NCBI RefSeq assembly: GCF_901709675.1
Contig: NC_051095.1
Coordinates: 10,739,956-10,803,955 of the forward strand
Length of the DNA: 64,000 bases
Origin: Syngnathus acus
Taxonomy: Eukaryota; Chordata; Actinopteri; Syngnathiformes; Syngnathidae
Direction: 5' to 3'
The position numbers and the translations under genes were made by a program. The first letter of the stretch is position 1. The number at the start of each line of letters is the position of its first letter. The notes under the pieces are model-generated. The model was not told where the DNA came from, searched no databases, and was given only the letters and a program-made list of their open reading frames with translations. Positions 11,161-40,080 of this stretch are shown piece after piece.

Positions 11161-14100
11161 TGATGAACATTTTTGCCCATACTACTGCTGAAACTCATCA
11201 TATTTGATCATGACCGACTGACCAACCAAATTATTATGTCAGTATTGTGCTTTGTCATTATATTTTTGGGTGTTTGTGTAACTACTCGTTACAATATTAA
11301 TACATTTTTGCACCATTTAGAGTTTTAAATAGATTTGTTATAACTATTTTGTCAAATTAAATATTTCACTGTTTTGCTGTGGTCTCTTTTCTTCTGAAGC
11401 ACCTCATTTGATTTCACATTAAAACAAAAGTTTAAGCTGTCTTTGAGAAGCAATGTTATTGATAGAGGGGATGTCTTCAGAATTGTTTTTGTTAGGTTAC
11501 TGTGCTAATGTTCTGATACAAACCAATGAAAATTTCTAGATCAGCCAAATTCTGGCTAACCAAAACATCGAGGTGAGACTATAATCAGCTTGAATGCATC
11601 AGGTGATCCAGATTCGAGGTTTGATCTCTCATCCTTAAAAGTGCTCTTCCTCTCCTCCTCTACCGCTTTAATTCAAAGGATATCTTAAACATTCCCTTTG
11701 TTGAAATGCAGAGACTTCAGTAAAATTTTCATCGTGCCCGGAAGGGTCTAAAGGCCAACATCAGACGTTTGAACCCCCCCCCCCCAAAAAAAAAATCACA
11801 AATGATGTCCCAGTGACAAGCCCGAATGAAAATCAATTGAGTTTGCGACAGTAGCATGCGGCTTCTGCCACAGTTAATTTGAATAATATGAAAACTTTTT
11901 CCCCCATGCATGCATTCTAATGTGCTTTGATGGAACTGGAGAGTCTAGACACGGTGCTGTCGCGTCCCCAAGCCAATGCTGAGAAATTAGAAATGCAAGA
12001 AAAGGAGCTGATGAAGCAATACTTTACTGACCTGACAAGGAAAAACTTTTCAATGACTTTCTTTGCAATCAGCTGCCAGTTGAAACTGGCTGGTGTGTTG
12101 ACGAGAGTTTCAAGTGCGTCACGTCGCAAAGGTTGATCCCATTGTGCAGCCTATTGTATCTTTTGCCTTTTAGCGGAAGAGACTTTTAATTGTTCTGCCT
12201 GCCTCTACTCATCACTGGCATTGATAGATGGACAAATATAATATTCGTTGTATATGATATTTTTCCGTTGCACTTAATTAATGTGCTGAGGTACGGTGGT
12301 TGGGAATCACACAGTAAACTGAAGCCCCTCAAGGATTTTGTCAGACCCCATTTTGTCAAACATAACATTAATAAGTGCAGTTTGAAGATCTGGCAGATAC
12401 AGAACAACCGCTGCTGAGTATAAATCTGCACATGTTAGATATCACTGTTCTCGATTCTAATGGAATAGAATACAAACTATAAATAGGGAGAGGGAAAATG
12501 CAACTAGGGAAATGCAAAAGGAATTAGCATGACAAGGTGAAAGGAAAGAGCAGCCCTTGAACATGTACACACACACCTGCATTGGTTTATGCATTGGTTG
12601 TGTCATTGTTATTCCCCACTCTGGCCCTGCTAAGAACCCATTTTGCTTTGCGGTACACTGCATTCTCTGGCTGAACGCTCCGCATCGCGAGCTGGAAGAT
12701 AATGTAATCACCGAAATGGACAAAACGGCTGAGCCTTTTAATCACAAGCATTGGAGACGGAAAAAGCTTTTTAAACTCACCATGACGGCTTTGACATTTT
12801 GGATGATTATCAACGGGAATTTTAGGACTCAAAATACATACTTTATCCTCCAGGCATGTGCGTTTCTTAAATGTTGAACGTGAGTCATCAACCTGTATGT
12901 GCCGGTCCATGAAATGTGATGATTTGGTTGGTCATGCTCTTTAATCCACTTGATTTTGGTTTTTATTACCATAGAAAGCCTGTGAACATATTTTTGCAGA
13001 TGTTTACATTATGGCGGAGTTTGTACTCCATCCTCATCCCACATATCTGAGATGTGTGTCATATTTTCATTGAAGACACCAAATTGGCCAGGAACTTGCT
13101 ATGTAAAGCTAGCCTTGAACACTTAACATATTTACAGTTGAAAAACCAAACCGTTCTTAAATAGATCACCGTCGGTTCTGGCACTGAAATAATTCATGAC
13201 ATGTTGAAATAAAACTGATTTTCTAGCGCCGTTTCTTCTCTGTTCTTTCACTCCCTCGGGATGAATTAAAAATGTATGATATTGGGTTTTTTTCTTTAAC
13301 ACATGAAATTTCTAGAGAAGAAAACAATGTCGTTTTACAAGTAGCAGCAATTGATTCGGCTGCTTTGCTAGCAACTCCCGTCTTCTTCTAGTCCCTGTTC
13401 ATCATGGCCACCTCCTGTGTGTAGTCCCCAAGAAAACAAGAATTGTGTTGTGTGATGCCGCACAACAAACATATAATTTGGATCGTTGCACACAGTATTT
13501 ATTTACTCTTACCTAAGCTTTGTTGAACAAGTCTGTCAAAATGGCTGCTGACTCCATTGATGGTGCTAGAGGGCCACCATTTTTCCGTCGATAAATGTCA
13601 CGGCACGTCTCCAAACTATAACTGGCTAAGATACAGTACATAAACAATGATACTATACATAGTACTGGTAATCGATACATAATAATTTTCAAACAAATTA
13701 CTTGAAGGGAAATTTCACAATTTCTTGCCAGTTTTTTTATGGAAGAAATTTTTTATTTTTGATGGTTAGAGATTTTTTTTAGCAAGGATCAGTTGTATTT
13801 ACGATAAATCAATGAACCAAATAATTATAAAGTCGAATCAATTATAGGGAAAAACATTTCAAAAACGCAACTAATACCGTACTTTACCCTGCACTACAGA
13901 TTCCTGTATTGTTTTTAATGCAAATTTGCAGCAAATATTAAATCAGAACCCCGCCCGGAGCAGTTATTGACAATGCCAAAATAATTCCAAATATTGCAAA
14001 TTCCAAAATAAGGACACGTCATCACTGATGAACTTTGGGAATATTTAATGGTGACTTAATTGTTGAACACAAACGTATATCAGCCTAAAGGTACATTTTT

Positions 14101-14274
14101 GTGTACGATGGGCAAGCTCGAGTGTTAGTGTGCGTACTGGCTAGCTGATAGCATCTAATTGTGAAGCCGAAGTAAACTTGCCAAGGGTGGTCACAAGTGG
14201 ATGCAAGCACCATGAAAATACTGTGGACTCTCCGGATCAGAGGTAAAAAATGGATATATTTAAATGGTTTGCTG
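11161..14274. other. Intergenic stretch, no recognised gene
   Basis: The 3' flank of the giant ORF contains ATTAAA-type possible poly(A) signals near 11356 and 11414. Otherwise I see AT-rich DNA with short C and A runs near 11770 and no family-like open frame. The right end probably includes the 3' UTR of the minus-strand KCTD gene, whose stop is at 14275. Confidence 0.5.
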
Positions 14275-29990
<15,716 letters not shown>

Positions 29991-30879
29991 CCCCACCAAA
30001 ACTTTCTGACAGTTATTCATTTAGAGCGTTTCTTAAAAACCAATCGATAGAATTGCTTGCACAATCCTGATGAGTAAATATTTATTCTAAATTCAGAAGG
30101 AAAGGACACAATTAAAGACATCGCGCGTGTCACTCATGATGACGCAACGATGCGTTGCCACCAGTCAATTGACTATTGCGAGTAATCGGCAGCTCTTTTT
30201 ATTTTTTTTGCTGACTGTGGATTTAAAATGATTAAATCACTCTTCCATTTGACAATGGACAATCACTTGTCCTTGCTTAGCCGTACGTGTTAATGGATTT
30301 TGTTCTGGCAAGTGCATCATGGATTCATTATAATCAACACCACCAATATATGTAAAACGCATCAAATAAATAGCACAGGCATTTTGCACACAATTTGATC
30401 ATCTCATACCCTCATCCGTGACTATGGCCCGGGGCCATTCAAGTTTACTGTCACCAGAAGGCGCAGCACAAACCTCATTAAACTGAAGCAAAAACTGTGG
30501 CAAAACTGTACTTCAGTGATGTCATTACTTTGTTTTTGTAAAGTATTATAGGGCTATTTTTATAATTAGAAAAACATTACGATTTTTTTTAATGATAGGT
30601 TGGACCAGAGTTTTAGCATGTCAATTCATGCCAATGGGCAAAGATGATTTGTGATATGAATGTTTTGTATTATGAGTATAGTACACATTATACTTAGTCA
30701 CCTGTGTACTACGAAAAATAAACAAAAAATCTGCTAAAAACATAATTAATTTCAGCAACAAAATGGGTTCTTGCCCAATGTCAAGGTTCGATTTATGTGC
30801 ATCAACTTATCACCTCTTATCATCTTTGACGTTAAGTTGCGATGAAAAACCTCCACCTTAATATCTATCTTATATAAAC

Positions 30880-31008
30880 AAATTTACTTTCTTGATAGAT
30901 TGGTTTTAACGTGTTTAATAATTTAAAGTCAGAGAATTTAAGAGTGGCCCTTGCGTCCTTCGATTTTTGCTGTATGCGATCGTCAGCAGAAAAAGTTTGG
31001 ACATCCCT
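30880..31008 (-). mobile_element. hAT-like terminal fragment
   Basis: Read on the minus strand it starts CAGGGATGTCCAAAC and continues with a block about AAGGACGCAAGGGCCACT. That is the style of terminal sequence carried by fish hAT non-autonomous elements (CAGGGGTGTCCAAACT type). The other end is not evident, and a GT microsatellite abuts it. Confidence 0.5.
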
Positions 31009-31024
31009 GCACTGAGGCATTGAC

Positions 31025-31181
<157 letters not shown>

Positions 31182-31789
31182 ATGCTCTGCTGACTCCAAA
31201 CAAGCACATAATTGAGTTGCCACAGTGGCTCATCACATGCAATTGTACTTCCTTACAAGACGGCCTCTCGTGCTCAACTCTGAGTTGACACAATGAAATA
31301 AAGGTGGATTTATGAGCGGCATTTTGATCAGTGCAGCCTTGGTGGTTGCCATTGGCAACCACGTCAGAATGCAAGAGACATTCTTGGAACGTGACTAGGC
31401 TGTCACATTTTTTGTGTATGGTGCTAGGGTAAACTCGTGTGTCTCAGTTGTGATTCGCATCTTCCATTAAAAGCTTTTAAAATATTTGCAAGGCATATTT
31501 TCATGGTCACAGGGAGCTGGACGACATTCGAGCTGCTCAAGAAAAAGAAACCTGGTATTGCTCAAGGTGTACTGTTGAATTTTAGACGCATTTCCAAGCT
31601 GCCTTTTATTTCAACAATTCAAGAAAAGCAAAGCTAAAATCTTTTTGGGATGAGCATATAAATAAATAAATAATAGATTTATATAAATAAATAACACATT
31701 TATAATATATAAAAACGATTAAATAAAATGATACGACTGGCATAAAAAAACAAATATAAACCACATAAAAATAAAACTCACCATTACGT

Positions 31790-32515
31790 TGAATTAGTGT
31801 GAGCACTGAGCTTGTTTCTCAGAAACGATCCGGTCCCATCTAGGCGTAATCGGACACAATGACACCCGAAGTGTGCTGTTGATGTTCAATCTGCTCCGCA
31901 GTTTTGTTTTGATCGCTTTAACCGCAGAAAATCCAGCTTCACAAAGATAGGTTGTTGGAAAAGGAAGCAGGGTTTGCAGCGCTTTTGTGGAGACCATGAG
32001 CCGAAGCAGTTTTGAAGGCTTCATTGCCTCGTTAGGCTAACCTGTCGCCACATATTATGCAGAGTGGGCTTGGTGCGTCAGTCACTTGTGGCGATTAATC
32101 TAGATTTTAAGTAGGACTCCAGACATTTTCTTTTAAATGCAGCTTTCCTTTTCTTAGAGCCTCTTCTTCTTCTTCCGTCTCCTCATTGGGCTTTTTTCCC
32201 TTTCCGAAGAAGCTTTCCAAACATTTCTTGCTCATTTTTGCTTGCTTCGCAGGCTCGACTCAGGTGACATGTCACGTGACCGAAACGAGCGTCTTCACCT
32301 GAATCGCCAATTTTTAAAAATATTTTTCAAAATAAATTCTTACTCATTTTGCTAGCTCGACTGGGGAAACATGTGACGTGATTGGGACGAGCGTCTTGAC
32401 CTGAATTAATTGATCGTCGATGGAAATTTCTTTTTTTCTGTGCGGCTTGGTAGCCCAGTACCAAGTGACCCACGGACTGGTACCGGTCCGCGGCCCGGTG
32501 GTTGGGGACCACTGT
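31790..32515 (-). mobile_element. Internally deleted hAT-type element with transposase C-terminus
   Basis: A minus-strand frame at 32024-31797 encodes the C-terminal part of a hAT/ZBED5-like transposase: PFPTTYLCEAGFSAVKAIKT, then KLRSRLNI and a final EKQAQCSH. This is the dimerisation region typical of domesticated and mobile hAT proteins. About 490 bases upstream on the same strand is a terminal sequence starting CAGTGGTCCCCAACCACCGG and continuing with GCCGCGGACCGGTACC. The catalytic core and DNA-binding domain are missing between them, so the copy is internally deleted and dead. I could not find the opposite terminal repeat. Confidence 0.7.
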
Positions 32516-34787
32516 CATAGCGTGTTTCCAGTCAGGTTTTAAAATGCTGCATAACACAGATTTAGCACTGTTCTGGGTTTTTTAATGACGAGGATGTCAT
32601 TTCTGGTTAATGACTCTGGAGTGTATGTTGTGTTTTGTTGGACGTGACTGCAGCATTTGGCAAGGTGGACCGCAGTGTTCTGTTAGCTCGTTAGCAGCAC
32701 CAAGTGGGCATTTGTGGTAGCGCTCGAGAGTGGATCAGATGCTGTTGGGCAGGAAGGACTTTTTGTGTTGTTCTTAGTTGTTGTTTTCAGTGTTTTTGCT
32801 ACCCCTGGGTTACACGTTGAGAAAGCATGGCGTTTCAGATGTCCTACTAAGCAATAAGGACACATTCTCCTTACCTCCCCTGCACATGCTTTAAAAAAAA
32901 TTGTAAAGAAACTTCAAATCTTTATAGCCATAGCTATATGATAATGTTCTTTTATTACCATAGCACCATCTAGTGGCGACAAGAAATCTCTCCGTCTTCT
33001 TTTTTTTTATACTGCGCTGAACCTAATATTTGTCACAACCGCCTGAAAACGTACGTGCGTCATGCTCTAAGTCGAATTTGTGTCTTTTTGGCAAAGTTTG
33101 TGGCTATTACGATGCCTATAATCTGAACTGTTATAATCTGACCCAAATGATCCTATATCACCTAGTGACGTCTTTGAGGTATTACTTGGTAGCTGTGTTG
33201 GCATCCTGCATACAAACACATCTTAGCTTGGTCAGCAAGTAAAAGGAATGGATTCCAATTTCTGAGTTCAGTGGTTACAGCACACTTGACCTCTTTTCCA
33301 TCACTGTTAGCCATCTGTTGTGGCATCACAATAAAGCACAATTGGTGATGTAATCCTTGACAATACATGCCTTGCGTGACATTCCATGAGGCTTTGAACT
33401 ATTTCTAGAAATATTACAATATTAAATGCAATAATATAATATCCATTTCGTAACATAATCTATTTTTTCAACATTAAAACTCCCTGCTGATATATGTAAC
33501 GGTGTTAACCATCACACTATTCAGTTGACAAAATAGTTAAACTGGATTAAACTTGAGCCCTTATTATTAAAAAGAACACAAGGTATAAAAAGATATATTT
33601 TATTTTTATTTTGGTTTCTTCCCCACCAGTAGTTTATCCACAATCAGACTGAAAGGAAATATAGTATACTAAGTTACATGAAATGCAGGGATTTTAGTAT
33701 ACGTATAGGCTACCACAATTTTATGGAGACGGCATATGTGCATACTTGATAGACTAATGCCATTATGACCACTGACAAGAGTATAATCCTCAATGTGGGA
33801 TTGGGCTAGGTTTACATATAGGAAGGACAGTGGGATGAGGGTCTGGGAAACTTGTTAGTGAGCACAAAGCAAACACAAAACCCAAACACTTTGCCATGGA
33901 ACAGAACATTAAATTGTTTCACCCACCACTTTCCACAATTGTATTGTGCCCACTTGCTATAGATAACATTTAGCCACTCACAAGGCTGTGTAATCATTTA
34001 CCCAGGTTTTATATGTATATATATATATGTATATATATATATCCTTATACATACACAAACCCCATACATGTAATTAAAATACAAAAAAAATAAAGTGCCT
34101 TCTACTGGCTCAACCACAATCTCTGAGAGAATGGTATTGATACAGTATGTTTGAGTTACAAAACAACAACAACACTAATTTTCAGATTGGCTGAGTCCAT
34201 CAGTGCTTAAGAGAAAAGACCATCAGATGTAAGGCATGATTGCAACTGTATTGTTGGCTGGGCATACCTGTGTCATAGGTAACATGATCAATATCTTAGT
34301 CGCAGGTAACCACCAAGTGGTTAGCAATCACGAAGCTAACCATTCATCCAATTCAAAACCAAAACTAATAATGTAGCACCACCTTAATCATGTTTTGTTA
34401 GACTTGACTGAGCTGATCAGTCCTGAAACCCTGATTTATCTTCTAATACATTTTGAACAGATTGTGGTCATATCACACATGATTTGGGGGAAATGCAAAA
34501 AGGTAGGAATAAAACCGTGGGCTAAGGTGCGTCATGTATGTCAACATTACTAAAATGCTTTCTTGGAGCTTGAGAATGGTGCAACACGTGGCAGTGAAAA
34601 CAAATGTCGAGCTAAAAGCTGATTATTAAAAGATACTAAGTGGTAGTATGGAGGAAAACTGAACTGATGCTCTTAAACCGGCGTTTTTGATTTTACAAGA
34701 GTTATTCTTCTGCAGCATTTCAGCTGAGTGGGTATAAAAATAGACATTTGAAACCCTGAATATATGTCCTTGCGTGATTTCTTTCCA

Positions 34788-34817
34788 GAAAAACAAACAA
34801 ACAAACAAACAAACACA
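34788..34817. repeat. CAAA microsatellite
   Basis: Six or so tandem CAAA units. Confidence 0.9.
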
Positions 34818-35067
34818 ATTTACACTTGTCCCACTTAGTGCGCACTGTCACATTTTTTATGTCTTTTTTAAGATTTTACTCCCATCTAAAACATGTTCTG
34901 GCATTAGGTGGCGTTTTATACCCATGACAACACAGAATGGCAATTATGATGTTGCCTTCAACAGCCTATAGCATTTAATTTTGAATACACTAAAATTACC
35001 TCAGCGTGCGTGACACCGATGTACAGGGGTAGGTGTGTGTGTATGTGGGGGGTTAAGTGTGATGATG

Positions 35068-38000
35068 TTACATTAACATGTCTTTGTGGTGTCTGGCTAT
35101 GTGTTGGCTCTTCTCCGAAGGCCTCCTGAAGCCCTTGGTGCAGTAGTCGCAGCGGTGGGGGTAGTCCTTGGTGTGAATGGAGATGACATGGCGCTTGAAA
35201 CCCGAAGCGTCCGTACTGTTGTACTCACAATACTGGCACTGATAAACTTTCCTGCCGCTGTGCGTCTTCATGTGCTTCTTTAGCTCCGCCGGCTGCCGAA
35301 AGCCTCGCCGACAACGCTTGCACTTAAACGGGAGTTCCTTTGTGTGCAGGGAAAGAATATGGCGACTCAGGGTGAACGTGTCGGGGGCGTTGAAGTTACA
35401 GTGCCGGCACTGGTGCACCTTGCTCCCTTTGTGCGTCTCGGCGTGCTTCTTCAACTCGGAGGGCCTGTGAAAGCCTTTCTCGCACACGTCGCACTGGTGG
35501 GGAAAGTCCTTGGTGTGCACGGAGATGATGTGTCGTTTCAGGTCACTGGAGTTGGTGCTCTTGTGTTCGCAGTGTGGACACTGGTGCGTCTTGTGACCTT
35601 GCACCATCTCTATGTGACGCTGGAGTTCCCGTGCGTCTGCGTACGCCTGCGGGCAGTGGCTGCACTTGAAGGGCAGGTCTGCGCCATGCTTGCTTTTGAT
35701 GTGAGTCTTAAGGTTGGACTGATCCGCACAGCGAAATTCGCAGTGCGGACAGTGATAGGGCTTCTCACCCGTGTGGGTCCGCATGTGTTTCTTTAGCTCG
35801 GACGGGTGGCGAAAGCCTTTGGCGCACTCGACGCACACGTGCGCAAAGTTCTTGCTGTGCACGGCCAGCAGGTGGCGATTGAGAAGGCCCTGCTCTGCCG
35901 TTTCGTAGTCGCAATACTTGCAGTGATGCAGCTTGGGCTCGCGGTCCTTGACGATGAGCTTGTCGGAGCCCAGCGGGCTGGACTCATGATAGCGCCGGGC
36001 GTACTCCGTGTATTCCGGGGAGCGCTCGCTGTTGTGGCTCAGCAGCTTGTGACTCTCCAAATGGTTGTGGAAACTGATCTTCTTGTTGGTGGTGAAGTCA
36101 CAGTCTGTACATTGGTACTTCTTCTTTAAGAGGTGGTCCGGGTGGTTTTTCATGTGGCATTTGAGGAAGCCTCGTGAGCGGAACTTCTTTCCGCATATGT
36201 GGCATGGGTAGACAGTCAGGGGCATGCCATCGGGCCCAATGATGACAGCTGAAATAGGCATTTGGGGGAAACGCACGTTTATTTGGCCCGTCATCAAAGC
36301 GTTACCATATCAAAAGGCAAGAAGAGGGCGTGCATAGAGCTCTTACCGGTTTGACACTGCCTAACGTCCCCTTTCTTCTTTTTCTTGGCTTTGGGTTTGA
36401 GGACACGGTTTGGGGGTAAACCCTCTCGAATTTGAAGAAATGATGTCGCTGTGCCATTCTTGACTTGATCTATAGTCTTACCTGCACAAATCCAGCAGAG
36501 AACATCATCAACACACTTACGTCTACGGCTCAATCTATTTGATATTTGGAGCCATCCAACTAAGTCGATGAAAAAGCAGAAAAAGCTTTTGAGACAGAAC
36601 GACAAGAACATACTGATGTCATCATCGTCATCATCACTGTCCTCGTCGTCGTCCTCTTCAATTTTGGGCTGCTTCTTGACTGCCATGTAGACCATCTTGT
36701 CACGGCCAACTCCGAGTCTTCCAGATGAGGCGGCTTCAAGATCAGGGTGGCCATTTTGATAATCATCCTCAGTTATCACTTCTGTTCCACCTAGAAAAAC
36801 AAGGTGGAGGGTGGGGTTAATTCTAATCAACACTCACGTAAAACATTCCATCCACGACTAGTTTAACGACTTGCCCAAATCATCATCTGCCTCAGCCTTG
36901 AAAATGTAGACTTTGATGACTTCTGCGGTAGAGTCTTCCTTGCAGTCCTTGTCTTCCATCACCTCAGTGCTAATCTCAAGAGGGGTGTCTCCTATGTCCA
37001 GCTTCTCTCCCACCTCATCCACTAAACGGCAAAAAGATTCAACCTCAAAAACACGGACAGACACAACTAGAAACACTGTCTGAGACCGACGACGATCCTA
37101 CGGGAGATCATGAGGTAATCTTCGGAGCTGCTTCTGCCGTCATCGTCTTCATCCATCTGCAGGGGAACCCCCTCAGATGGAAGTTGCTGATGAATGATGG
37201 TCTCCGCATTGGCTTCTGTCACCATCAAGCCCTCTGCGACAAGTTGATGGTCTAGAGTGTTATCTTGGTGGTCCGAGAGAAGCTCTGCAACAAACACCTG
37301 GTCTGACATGTCATCGTGGTGGTTGGCATCCTGGATAAGGTCTGAGGTTAGCACGTGGTGGTGTTCTAAAGCCGCTTCTATCGCAACCTCGGTTCCTAGG
37401 ATGTTTTCCGGCATGATCACACTATGTTCTGAGTGAACCATGTCCTCATTGCCGATTTGATGGCCGTCTACGTCCTGAGAGCGCAGGCTTTCTACGTCCA
37501 CCTCCAGACCCTCCACAACCTCCGCTTCCAAGCCCTCCACTTCCACTTCCTCCTCAAGGCCCTCAACAACATGAGCTTCCAGGTCCTCCACATCGACTTC
37601 GGTTTCCAGTCCTTCGACTACATGTGCCTCAAGACCCTCCACCTCGACTTCTCCTTCTAGGCCTTCCACAACCTGAGCCTCCAGCTCTACCACTTGTGTC
37701 TGTAGCCCATCAACCACCTCTGCCTCCAGACCCTCGACATCTGCGTGTAAACCTTCGACAACTTCAGTTTCCAGGTCTTCGACGACCTGAGTCTCCAGAC
37801 CCTCCACCTCCAGGCCGTGCTCCAGGAGGATGCCCTCGTCCGTCATCACGTCAGAAAGAAGCATGCCCTCTGGCACAGACACCACGATGTGATCGCCGTC
37901 AATGTGTGCCAAGCCACCCATCCCTGCAACTGTTAAAACGAGAATGAATGAGATCTACATTTCATTTTGTTCTTGTATGACAGACAGTAAGAGTTTCAAA

Positions 38001-38677
38001 AAATCTTTATAGTGAGGTGCATCACTAACAACAGTGTATAAGCATAGTTATCTTTCGCTTATACATATATAATTATCCATCTGATTGATTTCCATACGGC
38101 TTGTCCTCATTCGGGTCGAGCTGGAGCCTATGTAGCCCCCCCCCTCCAAACTGATCATGATTCAGTTACTGGGTATCTATTTGTCAAAAATAGGCAGAAA
38201 CTGCAGATAACTGCTTTCCACAGTAAAAGCCGACGTTTACAAATGTCATATTTTGACTGAACACAAAAAGATAATCAATGCGTTTTTATGTGAATGACTA
38301 CAGAACTCAGATATTTACTTATTTATACTTTTATTTTTCTGTCCATCTTTATGAATCCTCTCAACACATTTGTTTTTATTCTTTTACAGTTTTATTGTGT
38401 TTACTGCTCTGATGTCTAAAATATTGTTTTAACTGTCTTTTTTTATTTATTTTTTCCATGTACGGCACTTTGTATGCAGCGGTGGTTGTTTTTCAACTGC
38501 TTTGTAAACATTGTAGGGTTGAGGTTTTTATAACTGTGGCAATTTGTGCTCCAGAATAATTTGCTAAAACACTTAATTAAATGCACATTACCACCCACCA
38601 AAGTCTTGCATGATCATAGCGTGGGGCATCTTCAGCTCCTGTGTGTGTAACTCCAACACACCGCCTCCTTGGTCCAT
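35068..38677 (-). CDS. zfx: Zinc finger transcription factor ZFX, six coding exons
   Basis: Minus-strand coding exons are 38677..38599, 37923..37102, 37021..36875, 36790..36614, 36481..36347 and 36248..35068, giving 846 aa. The N-terminal half is the ZFX acidic activation domain: [12 protein letters not shown] near the start, EDYLMISL at the exon 2/3 junction, [17 protein letters not shown] before exon 4, then an Asp/Glu-rich run. A basic [11 protein letters not shown] stretch near the end of exon 5 fits a nuclear localisation signal, and [13 protein letters not shown] leads into the fingers. The last exon encodes twelve C2H2 fingers in the alternating ZFX/ZFY pattern. Human ZFX has thirteen; the third is not recognisable here. 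ZFX activates transcription by binding downstream of promoters. The ATG at 38677 gives MDQGGG, a short N-terminus like human ZFX. The exon 3 donor is GC rather than GT. Confidence 0.93.
37480..37840 (-). repeat. In-frame repeat encoding (VEGLEAEV)-like units in zfx exon 2
   Basis: The minus strand encodes about a dozen tandem variants of a VEGLEAxVVEGLExEV-type motif. It is an acidic minisatellite-like expansion inside the activation domain. The plus strand is correspondingly rich in CTCCA/CCTC words. Confidence 0.85.
38071..38150 (+). repeat. Fragment of the common teleost interspersed repeat, in zfx intron 1
   Basis: Contains ACGGCTTGTCCTCATTCGGG followed by GAGCTGGAGCCTATG, the 5' part of the element, between zfx coding exons 1 and 2. 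Confidence 0.6.
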
Positions 38678-39881
38678 GATTAACACCGGCAAAAAGAAAA
38701 CCGCCTGGAAACTATAAGATATTAATCATGAGAGGTGTGAGTGATCAAGTAGTTGGTAAAAGTGTCATGCATCATAAAAACAATACATATACAGTATATG
38801 GATATATGATACATTAAATACCTTCACATTCGATGCGCAGAACCATAAAATAAAAACAGCATATTAGATGTGTTACTTCCCACCAATGCAATTGATCCCT
38901 CTGGTAAAAACAAAGCACAGCCATTAGTAGTTACAGTACACAACATTTGGATCAATAATAATGATCATCATCATAATAATAATAATGTGTTTTCCAATTC
39001 AATATTCACGAAAGATGTATGCTTCAGAGGTAATTACAGTGCAAGAAACACACTCAGAAAGTGGGATGGCATGTTATTGACGACTAGCTCCGTCCTCTGC
39101 CATGCAATAGTATTACAGGCATCCTTAACCTGGTGCATTCAACTGTACACCTGGAGCAAGTTGAGCCAGATGGCGAGGTCTCCATTTGAGGAAAGGGAAT
39201 TGCCCCGTAGGTGGGCAGGACTAGCCCGCCAGTGTAACCACTGTGGGAGTCCTCCGCAATGTTATCAGTGGGAGGAAATGCACTGTCGTCACATCACTGC
39301 TCAATACCAAGAAAAATAAAAATCCTCCGCTTTAGCTCAAGTGCGTTTAATGCTCACATTTTCCAGTTGATATGCATGTAACAGTGTAGCCATAGTTTTA
39401 TTTTGGCGTGTAAATATGCCAGAATTTCGGCTATGCTTAATGTACTGCAGACGTTATGCAATGCCTTCATAAAGGCTGGCTACCGCTTGCTTACCACCCA
39501 GCGGAGCTAACTAGCTAACGAGCTACAACGGATCCGCCCAGCGCCATTTTGTTTTAGCATCACGGCTAAGCGTCTGCGCTCGTTAGCAGCGTTAATAGCA
39601 CACACCCCGACTTTGCACACTCGCTGCGGTGCAAGGATAACAGCGTCGCCGTAGAAGGCGACGAACTAACGTGTCAAAATGCATCCATTTGATGTTTGCT
39701 TGAAACAACGCGCCCACGACCGCCCGTCTGGCTAGCTATCATGCTAAGCTAAGTGGCGCCGCCTTGTGCCGCATTATGTCCGTGTTGTTTTTTCCACGAG
39801 GCTCAAAGAGGCCCGCTACGGCCGACTGGGCCCTTGCGAATTAAACCCCACTCCATTCGGGTTGGTCCGAAGCGAATTTAC

Positions 39882-40080
39882 CTGATAACGTCGTCTTCGG
39901 ACTCTTTTGGTGTTTCTCCCCCTCCTCCGTTTTGTCTATTAATGTATTTGGTTTATTTTTGACGGTAAGCTAAGTGCGGCCTGCAGTTTTGGATCCCCGG
40001 GCACTCTTTGCTAGGCCTCGGCCAATCAGCTTGCTTCCTGACAAGCAGAGGGAGGGCGGGGGGCAGACAATGCGTGGCCT
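39882..40080 (-). promoter_or_regulatory. Putative zfx first non-coding exon and promoter
   Basis: On the minus strand a purine-rich stretch ends at 39882 in CAG|GTAAAT, a good donor that could splice to the exon containing the zfx ATG. Sequence just upstream is CpG-rich, and the plus strand carries CCAATCAG at 40022. A GCGCCATTTTG sequence near 39541, a YY1-type site, lies about 340 bases downstream of that donor. No transcript evidence is available. Confidence 0.5.

Noticed and set aside
11560-11640. Possible tRNA-derived SINE with a B-box-like TTCGAGGTTTGATCT
   Set aside because: No A box at the proper distance and no clear element ends; too weak to call.
35086-36129. Plus-strand frames of 65-150 codons over the zfx finger exon
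   Set aside because: They are antisense to tandem C2H2 fingers, whose regular codons create long shadow frames.
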